64,000 nt of DNA. It comes from Rufibacter latericius (lineage in GTDB: Bacteria; Bacteroidota; Bacteroidia; Cytophagales; Hymenobacteraceae). Shown in pieces: positions 7,999-20,685 of the stretch. The position numbers were made by a program, and so were the translations under genes. The notes under the pieces are model-generated. The model ran no database searches. It had not been told where the DNA came from and saw nothing but the letters and a program-made list of their open reading frames with translations. The stretch lies in the NCBI RefSeq assembly GCF_003721515.1, contig NZ_RJJD01000001.1, positions 868,001 to 932,000 on the forward strand. The letters run 5' to 3'. Numbering within the stretch: position 1 is the first letter of the stretch; every line of letters begins with the position of its first letter.

Positions 7999-10527
7999 AT
8001 GAAAAGACGAACACTTTTACCAGTAGTCATGCTACTACTAGGAGCCTTACCCTATGCTTCGGGCCAGGATCTGAAACTCAATGACCGGGAGTATTTTGAG
8101 CAGCAAGGCGTCAATGTCCTGGTGTACAACAACCTTTTTACCGGAGGTTTCAACGATGAGAAGAACGCCGGTATAGAGTTGATTCACCATGCCGTGAGAA
8201 CAGCGCAAGGCGGCGCGGTGCGGCTCTCCAACACGCCGGAGCAATGGGACTTGGTTCCTGACATCCTGAACCGAAAGGTAGACCGCGTCGCCAAAACGGT
8301 AGAGGCTACGTTACGGTACAAAGAGTACAATTTTGATTCTAGGGTAGTGGTGACAGCCAAGGGCAAAGGCGTGGAGATAGCGGTTTACCTGGACAAACCC
8401 GTTCCCAAGGAGCTGGAAGGAAGTGCCGGCTTTAACCTAGAGTTCCTGCCCTCGCAATACTGGGCAAAGAACTACCTAGTGGATGGCCGTCCCAATCTCT
8501 TCCCGCGCTATGTGGTTGGTAACACCGTTACCCGGCCCAACACCCAGAAACCGAAGCAATATAAAGGCTACGTCACCTCAGATGACCGGGGAACCGGCAA
8601 ATTCATTGATCCGCTTCCGCTGGAGACTGGCCGTACCTTTCTGTTTGCCCCTGATGCCCCGGAACGGATGGTGAAAATCACCTCGCCAGATGCCGATCTC
8701 ATGCTGTTTGATGGCCGCATGCTGGCCCAAAACGGCTGGTTTGTGGTGCGCAGTCTGCTTCCCGCTGGGAAAACAGGCAAGGTCTTGACCTGGACCGTGG
8801 AGCCAAATGCCATCAAAGACTGGGTAAGAGATCCAAACATCGGCTTCTCCCAGGTAGGCTACCTTCCAGCGCAACCAAAAGTCTCTATTATTGAACTGGA
8901 CAAGAAAGACAAACCGGCTAAAAGCGCTTCTATCTTTAAAGTAGGCGATGACGGCAAAGCCACCAAAGTATTCACCGGCAAAATCAATCCTTGGGGAGAC
9001 TACTTCAAGTACCACTACGTGAAGTTCGATTTCTCCTCTGTAAAGACGCCCGGCATCTACTACATTCAGTACGGAGACACCAAGACCAATAATTTCCTGA
9101 TCGGAGATCAGGTGTACAGCAAGATCACCGATGCTACCAGCGACATCTGGATTCCCATCCACATGAACCACATGTTCGTGAACGAGGCCTACCGCGTGTG
9201 GCACGGCGAGCCGTTCAAGGAAGGTTACCGCCAGGCTCCGCCCAACACCGATCACTTCGACCTGCACGCCCAAGGACCCACCACCGACACCAAGTACAAA
9301 GCGCTGGATTTGATCCCGGGCTTGAATGTAGGCGGCTTCTTCGATGCCGGAGATTTTGACATCGAGACCGGATCCAACATTAGTGTGGTGCAGAACTTTG
9401 TTAAAACCTGGGAGAGTTTTAAACCCCAGCGCGACCAGACGTTTATTGATCAGAAGCAGCGGTACGTAGACCTTCACCGCCCCGATGGGATTCCGGACGT
9501 GTTGCAGTTCATTGAGCACGGCACCCTGAACCTGGTAGCGCAGGCAGAGATTATCGGTCACATGGCCCAGACACTCTCCAATGCTGTGCTTGATAATTAC
9601 CACCACCTGGGTGACGCCGCCTCCTTAACAGACGGCCTTCCTTATAACCCCAAGCTTGGTCCGTACGAAGTAGCCAAGGATGGCCGCTCCAGCGGGGTGA
9701 AGGATGATCTGTGGGCCTTTACCAGCCGCGAACCCGAACTGGACCTCAGGGCAGCCACCATGTTTGCGGCTGCCAGCCGGGCCTTAAAGGGCTACAACGA
9801 TGACCTTTCGGCAAGAGCATTAACCCAATCCAAAAGACTTTTGAAAGAGGCCACTGCCTTACTGACCAATCAGAAGCAGGATACCAGTGGTCGGGGCAAC
9901 GCTGCCAACATGGCCACCAACCTACAACTGTACATCGCCACCAACGAGAAACAATACCTAGATAGGTTCCAGCAGCTTCTATGGCCTGCCCTGGAGCGAA
10001 ACGTGAGCGGCAACCTATTGACGGCCCTGGATGCCATCCCGCACCTGGACGCCTCTTATAAAGAAAAGCTCCGTCCGTACGTGGTGAAGTACAAAGAATA
10101 CATAGCTGGCCTTGAAAGGGATAACCCCTACGGAGTGCCTATTGGCCTTACCAACTGGGCTGGTAGCGGCGACGTGATGAACTTTGGTACCACCGTTTGC
10201 TTTGCTACTAAATACTTCCCCGAGATCATTGAGGGCCAACATGCCTTCAAAGCCACCAACTACCTATTTGGCGCGCATCCATACCATAATTATTCCTTAG
10301 TGGCCACTGTGGGCGCAACTCGCCTTAAGGCAGTTTTCTATGGTAATAACCGGGCTGATTTCTCCTTTATCCCCGGCAACGTGGCCCCCGGTATCTTATT
10401 TAGAAAACCAGACCACTTTGAAAACTACGATGACTGGCCTTTTCTGTGGGGCCAAAACGAAGGCACCATCGGTGGCAACACCGCATATTTGATTTTCGGG
10501 TCAGCGTTTAAGAACCTAGTGAAATAA
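7999..10527 (+). CDS. Secreted GH9 glycoside hydrolase (cellulase/exo-glucosaminidase-like family)
   Basis: 842 residues, about 200 longer than a simple GH9 because of an extra N-terminal beta-rich part. Signal peptide at 1-22. Residues ~25-270 are an unassigned beta region; an Ig-like cellulase N-domain (GFSQVGYLPAQPK, then GIYYIQYG) spans ~281-370; the (alpha/alpha)6 catalytic domain follows. GGFFDAGDFD carries the catalytic Asp pair (Asp449, Asp452), and GQNEGTIGGNTAYL near the end carries the likely proton donor Glu821. It would hydrolyse beta-glucan or a related polymer outside the cytoplasm. Exact substrate is open: some GH9 enzymes act on chitosan oligomers. Two palindromes upstream suggest specific regulation. 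Confidence 0.85.
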   Translation: MKRRTLLPVVMLLLGALPYASGQDLKLNDREYFEQQGVNVLVYNNLFTGGFNDEKNAGIELIHHAVRTAQGGAVRLSNTPEQWDLVPDILNRKVDRVAKTVEATLRYKEYNFDSRVVVTAKGKGVEIAVYLDKPVPKELEGSAGFNLEFLPSQYWAKNYLVDGRPNLFPRYVVGNTVTRPNTQKPKQYKGYVTSDDRGTGKFIDPLPLETGRTFLFAPDAPERMVKITSPDADLMLFDGRMLAQNGWFVVRSLLPAGKTGKVLTWTVEPNAIKDWVRDPNIGFSQVGYLPAQPKVSIIELDKKDKPAKSASIFKVGDDGKATKVFTGKINPWGDYFKYHYVKFDFSSVKTPGIYYIQYGDTKTNNFLIGDQVYSKITDATSDIWIPIHMNHMFVNEAYRVWHGEPFKEGYRQAPPNTDHFDLHAQGPTTDTKYKALDLIPGLNVGGFFDAGDFDIETGSNISVVQNFVKTWESFKPQRDQTFIDQKQRYVDLHRPDGIPDVLQFIEHGTLNLVAQAEIIGHMAQTLSNAVLDNYHHLGDAASLTDGLPYNPKLGPYEVAKDGRSSGVKDDLWAFTSREPELDLRAATMFAAASRALKGYNDDLSARALTQSKRLLKEATALLTNQKQDTSGRGNAANMATNLQLYIATNEKQYLDRFQQLLWPALERNVSGNLLTALDAIPHLDASYKEKLRPYVVKYKEYIAGLERDNPYGVPIGLTNWAGSGDVMNFGTTVCFATKYFPEIIEGQHAFKATNYLFGAHPYHNYSLVATVGATRLKAVFYGNNRADFSFIPGNVAPGILFRKPDHFENYDDWPFLWGQNEGTIGGNTAYLIFGSAFKNLVK

Positions 10528-10549
10528 CCAGATTGCTTTTAGCAGTTTT

Positions 10550-10597
10550 AGCGCGAGTTGTAAGTCTATCAATAGGGCTTATAACTCGCGCTTTTTG
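10550..10597 (+). terminator. Intrinsic terminator of the GH9 gene
   Basis: AGCGCGAGTT (10550-10559) pairs with AACTCGCGCT, followed by TTTT. Confidence 0.85.
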
Positions 10598-11075
10598 TTA
10601 CCACCTGGTCCTGAGAGAAGAACCCGGCTTTCAACTCCTCGCTTTGGCTTACTTCGCTAAAACTTAGGCAAGGAATTATATGTCTTTATTTAAAGACAAA
10701 ACAAAATTTTAGGATAATTACTGGAAACTGACCTGACAAGCTATTCACCCCTATCTTACAACCCCAAGAATTAGATAATTTATATATTTAAAAACCAAAT
10801 AGTTACTCATCTTGCTCACCTGCTTTTAAGTGATCTAAGCTTAACTTAAGTTTAAAAATACAAAGAGCAAAGCCCACCTAAAATAACACCTGACTGTCAG
10901 CACTTTAAACATTTAAGTTCAACTACAAACGCCTATCCATGAAAATAAAATTAAGTTTAATTAACTTAAAATGAACCATATAGAGTCTATATGCACTATA
11001 TTCCTAATAAATAGAAAATTTCCTTTCCCACATTTTATACAGTTTAACTATTCTTTAAACCTTTTATCAACTACC
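10598..11075. other. AT-rich gap before the subtilase gene
   Basis: About 480 bases, markedly AT-rich from 10680 on, with runs of A and T and no coding character. The long leader probably carries the subtilase promoter. The in-frame ATG at 10971 is considered upstream noise. Confidence 0.5.
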
Positions 11076-12566
11076 ATGAACAAACAAATCAAATCCACAT
11101 TCATCAATTCACTGTTTGCAGTAGGGCTGCTAGGAGCATTTGGGTGTAGCGAAGAAGAGATCGTTCCAGAAGGCCTTAGACAGAATGTGATCAGCAATGC
11201 AACTTCAGCAACCCCTTCTGTCACCTTCCAATCAAAGAAGTACATTATCATCTCTTCTGGCGCTAAGCTACCAGCAGATATTGAAGGAAAAGTAAATGCC
11301 TCAAATGGCAAGTTAACAGCCTTGCTTACTGAAGTGGGCCTGGCAACTGCTACTTCAGATGACCCTAACTTTGCGGCCAAGGCAGCCAAAATCAGTGGCG
11401 TTCGGTCTGTTGTCAATGACTTTACTTACCAGGGATTTGATCCGCTGAAAGACAAAGCAGTAGAAGCAGACAACGTAAACCCGGCAAGCACCGGGGACAG
11501 CAACCCTTACTTCCCGTTTCAGTGGGGACACACCGCCATTCAGGCACCTGAAGCCTGGAATGAAGGCGCGCTGGGCCAGGGAGTCAGAGTAGCTGTGTTA
11601 GACGGCGGCTTTGACCTGACGCACCCAGATCTTCAAGGCAACATAGTGGATGCCAGATCCTTCGTACCTACGGAACCGGCCCAATTCAACAGAGCTGGAG
11701 CCAGCCATGGCAGCCATACCGCCGGCACAATTGCCGCCGTAGACAATAACCTAGGCGTTATTGGCGTGGCCCCGGCTGCTAAATTGATTTTGGTGAAAGT
11801 ATTGGCTGATGCTGGTTCAGGGTCTTTCTCCTGGATGATGCAGGGGATCTTGTACGCTACTCAACAAAAAGCTGACGTCATCAACATGAGCTTGGGAGCT
11901 GCTATACCGCGCAACTCTAAGTACCTGTATGACAATGGCACGCCAGAGAATCCAGCGGACGATTATGTGGTGAATGAAACCAAAGCCATTCAGGAGTTAG
12001 TTGTGGCCATTAACCGGGTGACTACGTATGCCGCTCAGCAAGGAGTGACCATCATCACTTCTGCTGGTAACGATGCCAATAACGGAAACGCCGATCAGGA
12101 TCTGGTACACATCCCGTCTGATGCCCCTAACGTTATTTCTATCTCTGCCACTGGTCCAACAGGCTGGGCCAATGCCCCCCTCACCACCAACCTGGATGAG
12201 TTTGCCTCTTACTCTAACTTCGGGACATCTGTAATTGACTTTGCAGCTCCAGGTGGAGACTTTGACTACCCTACTAATGAACTCATCGCTTTCAGAGGTA
12301 TCACCCAATACACCTGGGCCCTTGACATGGTCCTGAGTACTTCCGCTAGAGGGGGTTATACCTGGATGGCTGGAACCAGCATGGCGGCACCACATGCTTC
12401 AGGCGTGGCCGCTTTGATCATTGGCAGAAACGGCGGACAAATGGACCCAGCTAAAGTAGAAGCAGTGCTTCGCGCTTCTTCTGATGACTTGGACAAACCA
12501 GGACGTGACATGTACTATGGTAATGGCCGTGTGAACGCTTTACGCGCCATAAGAGCTGTTCAATAA
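11076..12566 (+). CDS. Subtilisin-like serine protease, lipoprotein
   Basis: 496 residues from the ATG at 11076, chosen because it gives a lipoprotein signal with a lipobox ending AFGC (Cys24); the frame continues to an ATG at 10971 that would place 35 residues before it. A propeptide-like region (SVTFQSKKYIIISSGAKLP) covers ~45-115. The S8 triad is complete: Asp176 (VLDGGFD), His211 (SHGSHTAG), Ser435 (GTSMAAPH), with the oxyanion Asn in SAGND near 332. Lipid-anchored, probably outer membrane or exported. It degrades proteins; no partner gene is adjacent. Confidence 0.92.
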   Translation: MNKQIKSTFINSLFAVGLLGAFGCSEEEIVPEGLRQNVISNATSATPSVTFQSKKYIIISSGAKLPADIEGKVNASNGKLTALLTEVGLATATSDDPNFAAKAAKISGVRSVVNDFTYQGFDPLKDKAVEADNVNPASTGDSNPYFPFQWGHTAIQAPEAWNEGALGQGVRVAVLDGGFDLTHPDLQGNIVDARSFVPTEPAQFNRAGASHGSHTAGTIAAVDNNLGVIGVAPAAKLILVKVLADAGSGSFSWMMQGILYATQQKADVINMSLGAAIPRNSKYLYDNGTPENPADDYVVNETKAIQELVVAINRVTTYAAQQGVTIITSAGNDANNGNADQDLVHIPSDAPNVISISATGPTGWANAPLTTNLDEFASYSNFGTSVIDFAAPGGDFDYPTNELIAFRGITQYTWALDMVLSTSARGGYTWMAGTSMAAPHASGVAALIIGRNGGQMDPAKVEAVLRASSDDLDKPGRDMYYGNGRVNALRAIRAVQ

Positions 12567-12588
12567 GCGTAAAGTCTTAGCACAAATT

Positions 12589-12635
12589 AAAAGAAGAAGG
12601 GCAACTCTGCCAATACGAGTTGCCCTTCTTCTTTT
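12589..12635 (+). terminator. Strong intrinsic terminator of the subtilase gene
   Basis: AAGAAGAAGGGCAACTC pairs perfectly with GAGTTGCCCTTCTTCTT, with a T-run at the end. Confidence 0.9.
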
Positions 12636-12749
12636 AAGCCATTTCGCTTGCCGCTTTTCTCAGGCATAAGGACACAAGCGTGATACTCCCTCCTTTACCC
12701 GTACGCACACGAGGTCGTTTTATGAATGTTTTTTTGAAAAACAGGCGTG

Positions 12750-12795
12750 AAAAAGGCTGCCCAGGATTTCTCCCGGACAGCCTTTCTTTTGTTAA
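12750..12795 (-). terminator. icd: Intrinsic terminator of the isocitrate dehydrogenase gene
   Basis: On the minus strand GGCTGTCC pairs with GGGCAGCC and is followed by TTTTT. It also faces the subtilase terminator, closing a convergent gene pair. Confidence 0.8.
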
Positions 12796-12809
12796 GCTAT
12801 TTTTCTCGC

Positions 12810-15845
<3,036 letters not shown>

Positions 15846-17639
15846 ATGAAATCAGTTTTACAGATGATCTTAGTGGGCTTGGTGGTTTTCCTCCAAACAG
15901 CGGCGTATGGGCAAAGAACCCCTATCTATCATGAAAATTTCTCCGGCACTCTCTCCAATACCGCCTATCGTGGCGGAGACTTCCCTTGGCAATTAGGCTC
16001 TACCTCGGTCAATACTGATTCCTATCCCAAAGCTTCCCGAACCGATCACCTCAAAACAGGAAAAGATGCTGGGGCCTATGTTTTAGAGATTGGTGAGTTC
16101 TCAACCGGAGGGTATGAAGACATAAAGGTGAGCTGGGGCGGCAAAACCTCAGGCGAATCATCCATAAAACTGGAATACAGCTATAATGGCGGCCCGTATG
16201 TACCCGTAACTAACTGGTTTGAGGTAGGCACTGAGTGGTCTAAAGTAAATGCCGAACAGGAAATTCCGCTTCCGGCGTGTTTTAACAAAGGAAGGGTAAA
16301 ACTGCGCTGGACCTACACAGTGACTAACTCCTCTACCACCTATGCTATAGACGACATCACAGTGACGGGCATTCCTTACGGCGGCCCCAATGTTCCGTCG
16401 GCTACTTCTACCTTCAATTGGTATTCCAGACCGGTGAGAGAGACAGAGAACCCCTTCACAGTGGTAAAATACAAAAGCAACAATTACTATGAACAGGATG
16501 GGGTTCTCATGCAATGGGACAAAGAACAATTTGGTTCTGCCGCTATGTACACCCAGCAAACCACCTATAATTATCAGGGAATTTCTTTTGCCATAGAACA
16601 ATCACTGGCTGGCAACACCACCAGCAACAACTACACCGCCAGCAAGCTTTATTTTACAAATAAATCGGTGAGAGGGCTCACGTTCACCATTTATGATGTT
16701 GACCGCAACAGCAATCAGTTTTTGGACATCTTGAAAGTAGTGGCTTTCAAAAAAGGACAATCTGCTCCTATCTATCCACAGAAAAACCTGGTACAGACTA
16801 CGTCCAACAATGAATTTGTGGTGGAGGGATCAACGGTATTGCTTAAGAGCAAAACCCAATCTAACGGGGGAGCCAACATAGATAATTCCTCTCCTGAGGG
16901 AGACATCACCGTCACTTTCGCTGAGACCATTGACTGGGTGGAAATCTACTACTACAATGGAGCCAATTATTCAAAAGTTAGCCACCAGGGCTTAGCTATC
17001 TCTGATCTTTCCTGGCGCCACACTGAACTGCCAACCCCGCCCGTAGACTTCACCACGCCCAGCGGACCCGGCGACTTAGGTGGCACCGGCCCGAACCCTC
17101 TTCCTATCACCTTAGTTTCCTTTGAGGTAAAGAAGGTAGCTGAAGGCGCCCGTCTTACTTGGGCAACCGCCGCCGAGAAAGACAATGACCGTTTTGTAGT
17201 AGAGCGCAGCGTAGACGGAAAAACCTTTGAGGCTATAGGCGAAGTGAAAGGTGCCGGCAACAGCAACGTTCTCCTGAAGTATTCTTTCCTTGACCGTTCG
17301 CCCAGAACCGTGGTAAATTATTACCGCCTGACCCAACATGATTATGACGGGAAAGCCGAGACGCACCGCACCATCTACCTGGTGATAAAAGACAACCCCG
17401 CGACTTCCCTTACGCTCACCACTTACCCCAACCCTGCAACAGATGAGCTCACGATCAAGCCGTCGGCAAGCTCCAACGAAGACCAGACCTTTTACCTCCT
17501 GAATGCGGCAGGCAGTGTAGTAAAAACCGTGGTTTTGCCTAAGCATGAAAACGCCCTGCACCTCTCTGTACGTGACTTGGCTAGTGGCTTGTATCTGGTG
17601 AAATCAGGGAAAGCGGTGAGCAAGTTTTTTAAGCAATAA
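15846..17639 (+). CDS. Secreted protein with type IX secretion C-terminal sorting domain
   Basis: 597 residues. A signal peptide (1-22, ending AAYG) is followed by two beta-rich regions that may bind ligands (SSIKLEYSYNGGPYVPVTNW; YAIDDITVTG; WVEIYYYNG), a Gly/Pro-rich linker near 395-415, a fibronectin-like segment (PLPITLVSFEVKKVAEGARL, then RFVVERSVDGKTFEAIGEV), and the last ~75 residues (YPNPATDELTIKP to SGLYLVKSGKAVSKFFKQ), a type A T9SS sorting domain. It would cross the outer membrane through the T9SS and be attached to or released from the surface. No catalytic motif was found; an adhesin or matrix protein is possible. Confidence 0.85.
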   Translation: MKSVLQMILVGLVVFLQTAAYGQRTPIYHENFSGTLSNTAYRGGDFPWQLGSTSVNTDSYPKASRTDHLKTGKDAGAYVLEIGEFSTGGYEDIKVSWGGKTSGESSIKLEYSYNGGPYVPVTNWFEVGTEWSKVNAEQEIPLPACFNKGRVKLRWTYTVTNSSTTYAIDDITVTGIPYGGPNVPSATSTFNWYSRPVRETENPFTVVKYKSNNYYEQDGVLMQWDKEQFGSAAMYTQQTTYNYQGISFAIEQSLAGNTTSNNYTASKLYFTNKSVRGLTFTIYDVDRNSNQFLDILKVVAFKKGQSAPIYPQKNLVQTTSNNEFVVEGSTVLLKSKTQSNGGANIDNSSPEGDITVTFAETIDWVEIYYYNGANYSKVSHQGLAISDLSWRHTELPTPPVDFTTPSGPGDLGGTGPNPLPITLVSFEVKKVAEGARLTWATAAEKDNDRFVVERSVDGKTFEAIGEVKGAGNSNVLLKYSFLDRSPRTVVNYYRLTQHDYDGKAETHRTIYLVIKDNPATSLTLTTYPNPATDELTIKPSASSNEDQTFYLLNAAGSVVKTVVLPKHENALHLSVRDLASGLYLVKSGKAVSKFFKQ

Positions 17640-17678
17640 GACTGGCTGCCAGGATAAGCATATACAAAGTGCTTTTAA

Positions 17679-17725
17679 AAAAGGAAAGGTGCCTGCTCCG
17701 CTGGGGTAGGCACCTTTCCTTTTTG
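17679..17725 (+). terminator. Strong intrinsic terminator
   Basis: AAAAGGAAAGGTGCCT (17679-17694) pairs perfectly with AGGCACCTTTCCTTTT (17708-17723). Confidence 0.9.
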
Positions 17726-17762
17726 GTTTTACCACCCTTTTCCGTAAAAGAGGTGTAAAACA
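17720..17762. repeat. Dispersed intergenic palindrome, copy 6
   Basis: Left arm TTTTTGGTTTTACCACCCTT, right arm AAAAGAGGTGTAAAACA; the core stem is longer here (TTTTACcaCCcTTTT with AAAAGaGGtGTAAAA). Confidence 0.55.
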
Positions 17763-17855
17763 ACTATCCATCAAACTGAGGCATACTTCCCCCGCAATAT
17801 TTGAAAGGGATTCACTGCTTCTCTACACCCGGCGAAGGTTCTTCGTATACCGCAT

Positions 17856-18569
17856 ATGAAAACTTCGCGATTTGTACCGGTTTTGGCACTGATCCTATTA
17901 GCAAGTTGCCAATCCAATTCTCCACAACCCGGGGCTTCGGGGGAAGAAAGCAGGAAGCAGGTTACCCTTCAGGAGAAAAAGCGTTCCCAGGATCATGTGC
18001 TGGAGAAAGATACCCTTAACGCCTTACAGGAGGAGGTCATCCGGAAAACGTCAAGAAATAAGGAAGAAGCTTTCAGGGTGTTTTTCTCAAAGTTCGCCCA
18101 AAGCATAGAACAGCAGCAGGCCGAGGTTTTCAACCAATTTATTGACCCGGAACTCGGACTTTACTTGATTGAATCGCCGGGAGCCGTGCCTCATTTCACC
18201 TTCGTCACCGATATCAAAACCTTCCGGCGGGCAAACGCCCAGCAAGGTTCTTTCTTCACCATCAGGGAGGCATTTACTGATTGCAAGCTGGAGGAAGTGA
18301 AGGAACTACCCACTCTCACCTGCGCCGGCGAAAACAACAACTTTACCCGGCAGGGTTGCTTTGTGGCAGATGCCGCCGTGTTCCGGAAAAGCGATGCCTA
18401 TAAATACGCCGATTTACCCACCGAGGAACAACGCCGGATTGCCCAACACCAGGCAATGGCAAGTAAAACGGTGCTGCACACCGGCAGCGGTTTCAAGTTC
18501 CACTTCGGGCAGGTCAAGGGTCAATGGCGCGTGCTGTTTGCAGATCTCATGGTTCCGTGCAGTGCGTGA
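17856..18569 (+). CDS. Hypothetical lipoprotein
   Basis: 237 residues. The signal peptide ends in the lipobox LLASC (Cys18), then a Gln/Ser/Glu-rich spacer. A globular part from ~65 starts NKEEAFRVFFSKFAQSIEQQ and includes FNQFIDPELGLYLIESPGAV; residues 150-172 hold two Cys (LTCAGENNNFTRQGC) that could form a disulfide in the periplasm. Resembles no family I can name. It stands alone 197 bases before the endonuclease V gene. Confidence 0.75.
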   Translation: MKTSRFVPVLALILLASCQSNSPQPGASGEESRKQVTLQEKKRSQDHVLEKDTLNALQEEVIRKTSRNKEEAFRVFFSKFAQSIEQQQAEVFNQFIDPELGLYLIESPGAVPHFTFVTDIKTFRRANAQQGSFFTIREAFTDCKLEEVKELPTLTCAGENNNFTRQGCFVADAAVFRKSDAYKYADLPTEEQRRIAQHQAMASKTVLHTGSGFKFHFGQVKGQWRVLFADLMVPCSA

Positions 18570-18679
18570 TGCTTGTATCAGGCAGCCTACAGTTTTCTGT
18601 TCTATGGGCGCAAACCAATAACCAGCAACCGAAATAGCATCCTGCGCACCGAAGCACCGTATGAGACATTGCCAAGTCT

Positions 18680-18717
18680 GTTTCGGCCCTGTTTTTCTGA
18701 AAGCAGCCCCCAAACAG
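18680..18717. repeat. Dispersed intergenic palindrome, copy 7
   Basis: Left arm GTTTCGGCCCTGTTTTTC, right arm GAAAGCAGCCCCCAAACAG. It is followed by a short imperfect direct repeat (ACTCAGAATTC / ACTCAGAACTC, 18729-18761). Confidence 0.6.
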
Positions 18718-18765
18718 ATTTGTCCTAAAACTCAGAATTCAGAACTCTAGACTCAGAACTCTCCT

Positions 18766-19443
18766 ATGGCCTGGCCTTCCCAACTCCCTCCACCCGATCC
18801 GCAGCTTGTCAAATCCTTGACGGAGCAGCAAGAGACTTTGCGCCGGCAAGTGGTGCTGCAAAAACCTCAGTTCGAGTTGAAACTGCTGGCAGGCTGCGAT
18901 TCTTCGTTCATCGGGGAGAATATCCTGTCTGTCTTTGTGGTGTTGAAGTACCCGGAACTGGAACTGGTGGAAAGCGTGTGGCATTACGGGGAAGTGGAGT
19001 TGCCGTACATCCCGGGGTTCCTGGCGTTCAGGGAGGCGCCCAACCTGGTGAAAGCGTACGGAAAGCTGCAACATGAACCAGACCTGATCATGGTAGACGG
19101 ACACGGCATTGCGCACCCTCGGCGGTTGGGTATTGCCAGTCAGTTGGGCGTGTTGCTGAACAAACCCACCATGGGCGTGGCCAAAAAAGTGCTCACCGGC
19201 AAGCATGAAGAACCATTTATGGAAAAAGGAAGCATCACGCCGCTCACCCACCGTGGCGAACACATCGGCAACGTGATCAGAACCAAAGACAAGGTAAAGC
19301 CGGTTTTTGTCTCGCCCGGCCATCTGATGGACCTGGAATCTGCCACCGCGCTGGCCCTGCAAACCGTCCTGAAACACAAACTACCTGAGCCTACCCGCCT
19401 GGCAGACCATTACGCTGAGGTATTCAAGGCCGAGGTCCGGTAA
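18766..19443 (+). CDS. nfi: Endonuclease V, deoxyinosine repair
   Basis: 225 residues, the normal family length. Conserved blocks are GCDSSF (first metal-binding Asp), the wedge motif PYIPGFLAFREAP, VDGHGIAHPRRLGIASQLGV (second Asp and substrate pocket), and the C-terminal VSPGHLMDLESA. It nicks DNA near deaminated bases such as inosine. Cytoplasmic, single gene, closed by a terminator. The start at 18766 gives no extra residues before the conserved fold. Confidence 0.93.
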   Translation: MAWPSQLPPPDPQLVKSLTEQQETLRRQVVLQKPQFELKLLAGCDSSFIGENILSVFVVLKYPELELVESVWHYGEVELPYIPGFLAFREAPNLVKAYGKLQHEPDLIMVDGHGIAHPRRLGIASQLGVLLNKPTMGVAKKVLTGKHEEPFMEKGSITPLTHRGEHIGNVIRTKDKVKPVFVSPGHLMDLESATALALQTVLKHKLPEPTRLADHYAEVFKAEVR

Positions 19444-19463
19444 ATCATTTTCATTAACCTTTC

Positions 19464-19497
19464 AAAAGCTCAGTTAACTTCGTTAGCTGAGCTTTTT
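19464..19497 (+). terminator. Intrinsic terminator after endonuclease V
   Basis: AAAAGCTCAGTTAAC and GTTAGCTGAGCTTTTT with a TTC loop. Confidence 0.85.
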
Positions 19498-19607
19498 ACG
19501 TCTGTGCTGTTTGAATATAGATAGTATTGTAGATATTGCATATACCATTCAGGCCCAGGAGTTGAAACACCTGATTCCGGGTATCATCCGCCAAGACAGA
19601 GTAAGTT

Positions 19608-19799
19608 ATGAATTTGCTGTTTATACTTCTACTGCTGGTTTTAGTGGCCCTGGACATAATGGCCTTCACTGAGATCGTGCAGCTTTTACGGGCTCCCTCA
19701 GACAACGCCGTGCTCAAAGGGGTGGTGTTCTTCGCCTTGTTGATTATCTTAAACTATTTCCTTCTTCGTTTTCTCTTCTCTAAAATTAAAAACAGATGA
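19608..19799 (+). CDS. Small two-helix membrane protein coupled to an SPFH gene
   Basis: 63 residues, nearly all hydrophobic: helices at about 3-26 and 37-57, with a basic C-terminus (FSKIKNR). Its stop overlaps the start of the SPFH gene by four bases (ATGA), so they are translationally coupled. It is probably an inner-membrane accessory of the SPFH protein; no family is recognised. Confidence 0.75.
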   Translation: MNLLFILLLLVLVALDIMAFTEIVQLLRAPSDNAVLKGVVFFALLIILNYFLLRFLFSKIKNR

Positions 19800-20590
19800 A
19801 CCGCAGAGTTATTACGGGTGTCGTGAGTGCGCTCCTATTCCTAGTCTTAACGGTAACCCTTACCCAATCCTGCACCCGGGTAGATGCCGGGCATGAGGGT
19901 GTGCTGGTGAAATTGTACGGCACCGACAAAGGGGTACAGGATGTCTCCCTGGTGACGGGCCGGGTGTGGTACAACCCCCTTACCGAGGAGGTGCACGAGT
20001 TTCCCACCTTCATCCAGACCCGCGACTATGAAGCCTTCACCGTCAATGCCAAAGACGGATCGGTGTTCACGGTAGATCCTACCATTTCGTTTTATGTAAA
20101 GGCGGGCGCTTCGCCGCTTATTTTCAAAAAATACCGCAAAAACATAGACGAGATCACCCAGACCACCTTGCTCAACTATGTGAAAGACGCCTTCCGGATC
20201 CAGCTGAACCAGTACAGCACCGAGGAGATCATCTCCAAGCGCCAGCAGTTTGAAACCGAAGTCCAGAACACCCTGGATGCGGCCTTGCAGAAAGACGGCT
20301 TCAAACTAGAGCAAATGACCAGTGGTCTGTCGTACCCTGAGGAGATCGTGCGGGCCGTGAACCTCAAGAACCGCGCGGTACAGCAGGCCATGCAGGTAGA
20401 AAACGAACTGAAGGTAGCCGAGGCCCAGGCCCGCAAAAAGATAGTGGAAGCGCAAGCCGAGGCCGAAGCCAATAAACTGCGCCAACAGACCCTTACCCCG
20501 CTCCTCATCCAGCAGCAGTTCATTGAGAAATGGAACGGTTCCACCCCGCTGTACGGCAACTCGCCGGTGTTCTTCAAAAGCATGGAATAA
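19796..20590 (+). CDS. SPFH/prohibitin-family membrane protein
   Basis: 264 residues. One N-terminal membrane anchor (6-25) precedes the band-7 domain (VDAGHEGVLVKLYGTDKGVQ, then SFYVKAGASPLIFKKY), followed by a charged coiled coil (~190-235, ENELKVAEAQARKKIVEAQA) and a short tail. Prohibitin-like proteins form ring or cage assemblies in the membrane and often tune membrane proteases such as FtsH. The overlapping 63-residue membrane protein just upstream is its probable partner. Confidence 0.88.
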   Translation: MNRRVITGVVSALLFLVLTVTLTQSCTRVDAGHEGVLVKLYGTDKGVQDVSLVTGRVWYNPLTEEVHEFPTFIQTRDYEAFTVNAKDGSVFTVDPTISFYVKAGASPLIFKKYRKNIDEITQTTLLNYVKDAFRIQLNQYSTEEIISKRQQFETEVQNTLDAALQKDGFKLEQMTSGLSYPEEIVRAVNLKNRAVQQAMQVENELKVAEAQARKKIVEAQAEAEANKLRQQTLTPLLIQQQFIEKWNGSTPLYGNSPVFFKSME

Positions 20591-20685
20591 CCCCCTTAAC
20601 CAACGCCTACCAACCAAAAGCTCCGGTCTTACGTCCTTAGCCTAAACCAGAGCTATCACAGAAAGCTCCCACCAAAAAGAAACCT

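Noticed and set aside
8578-9606. 342-codon minus-strand frame opposite GH9
   Set aside because: Antisense shadow of the catalytic region of GH9.
12632-12757. Further palindrome copies around 12632-12671 and 12711-12754
   Set aside because: The arms are too degraded to separate from chance, although the position after a terminator fits the pattern.
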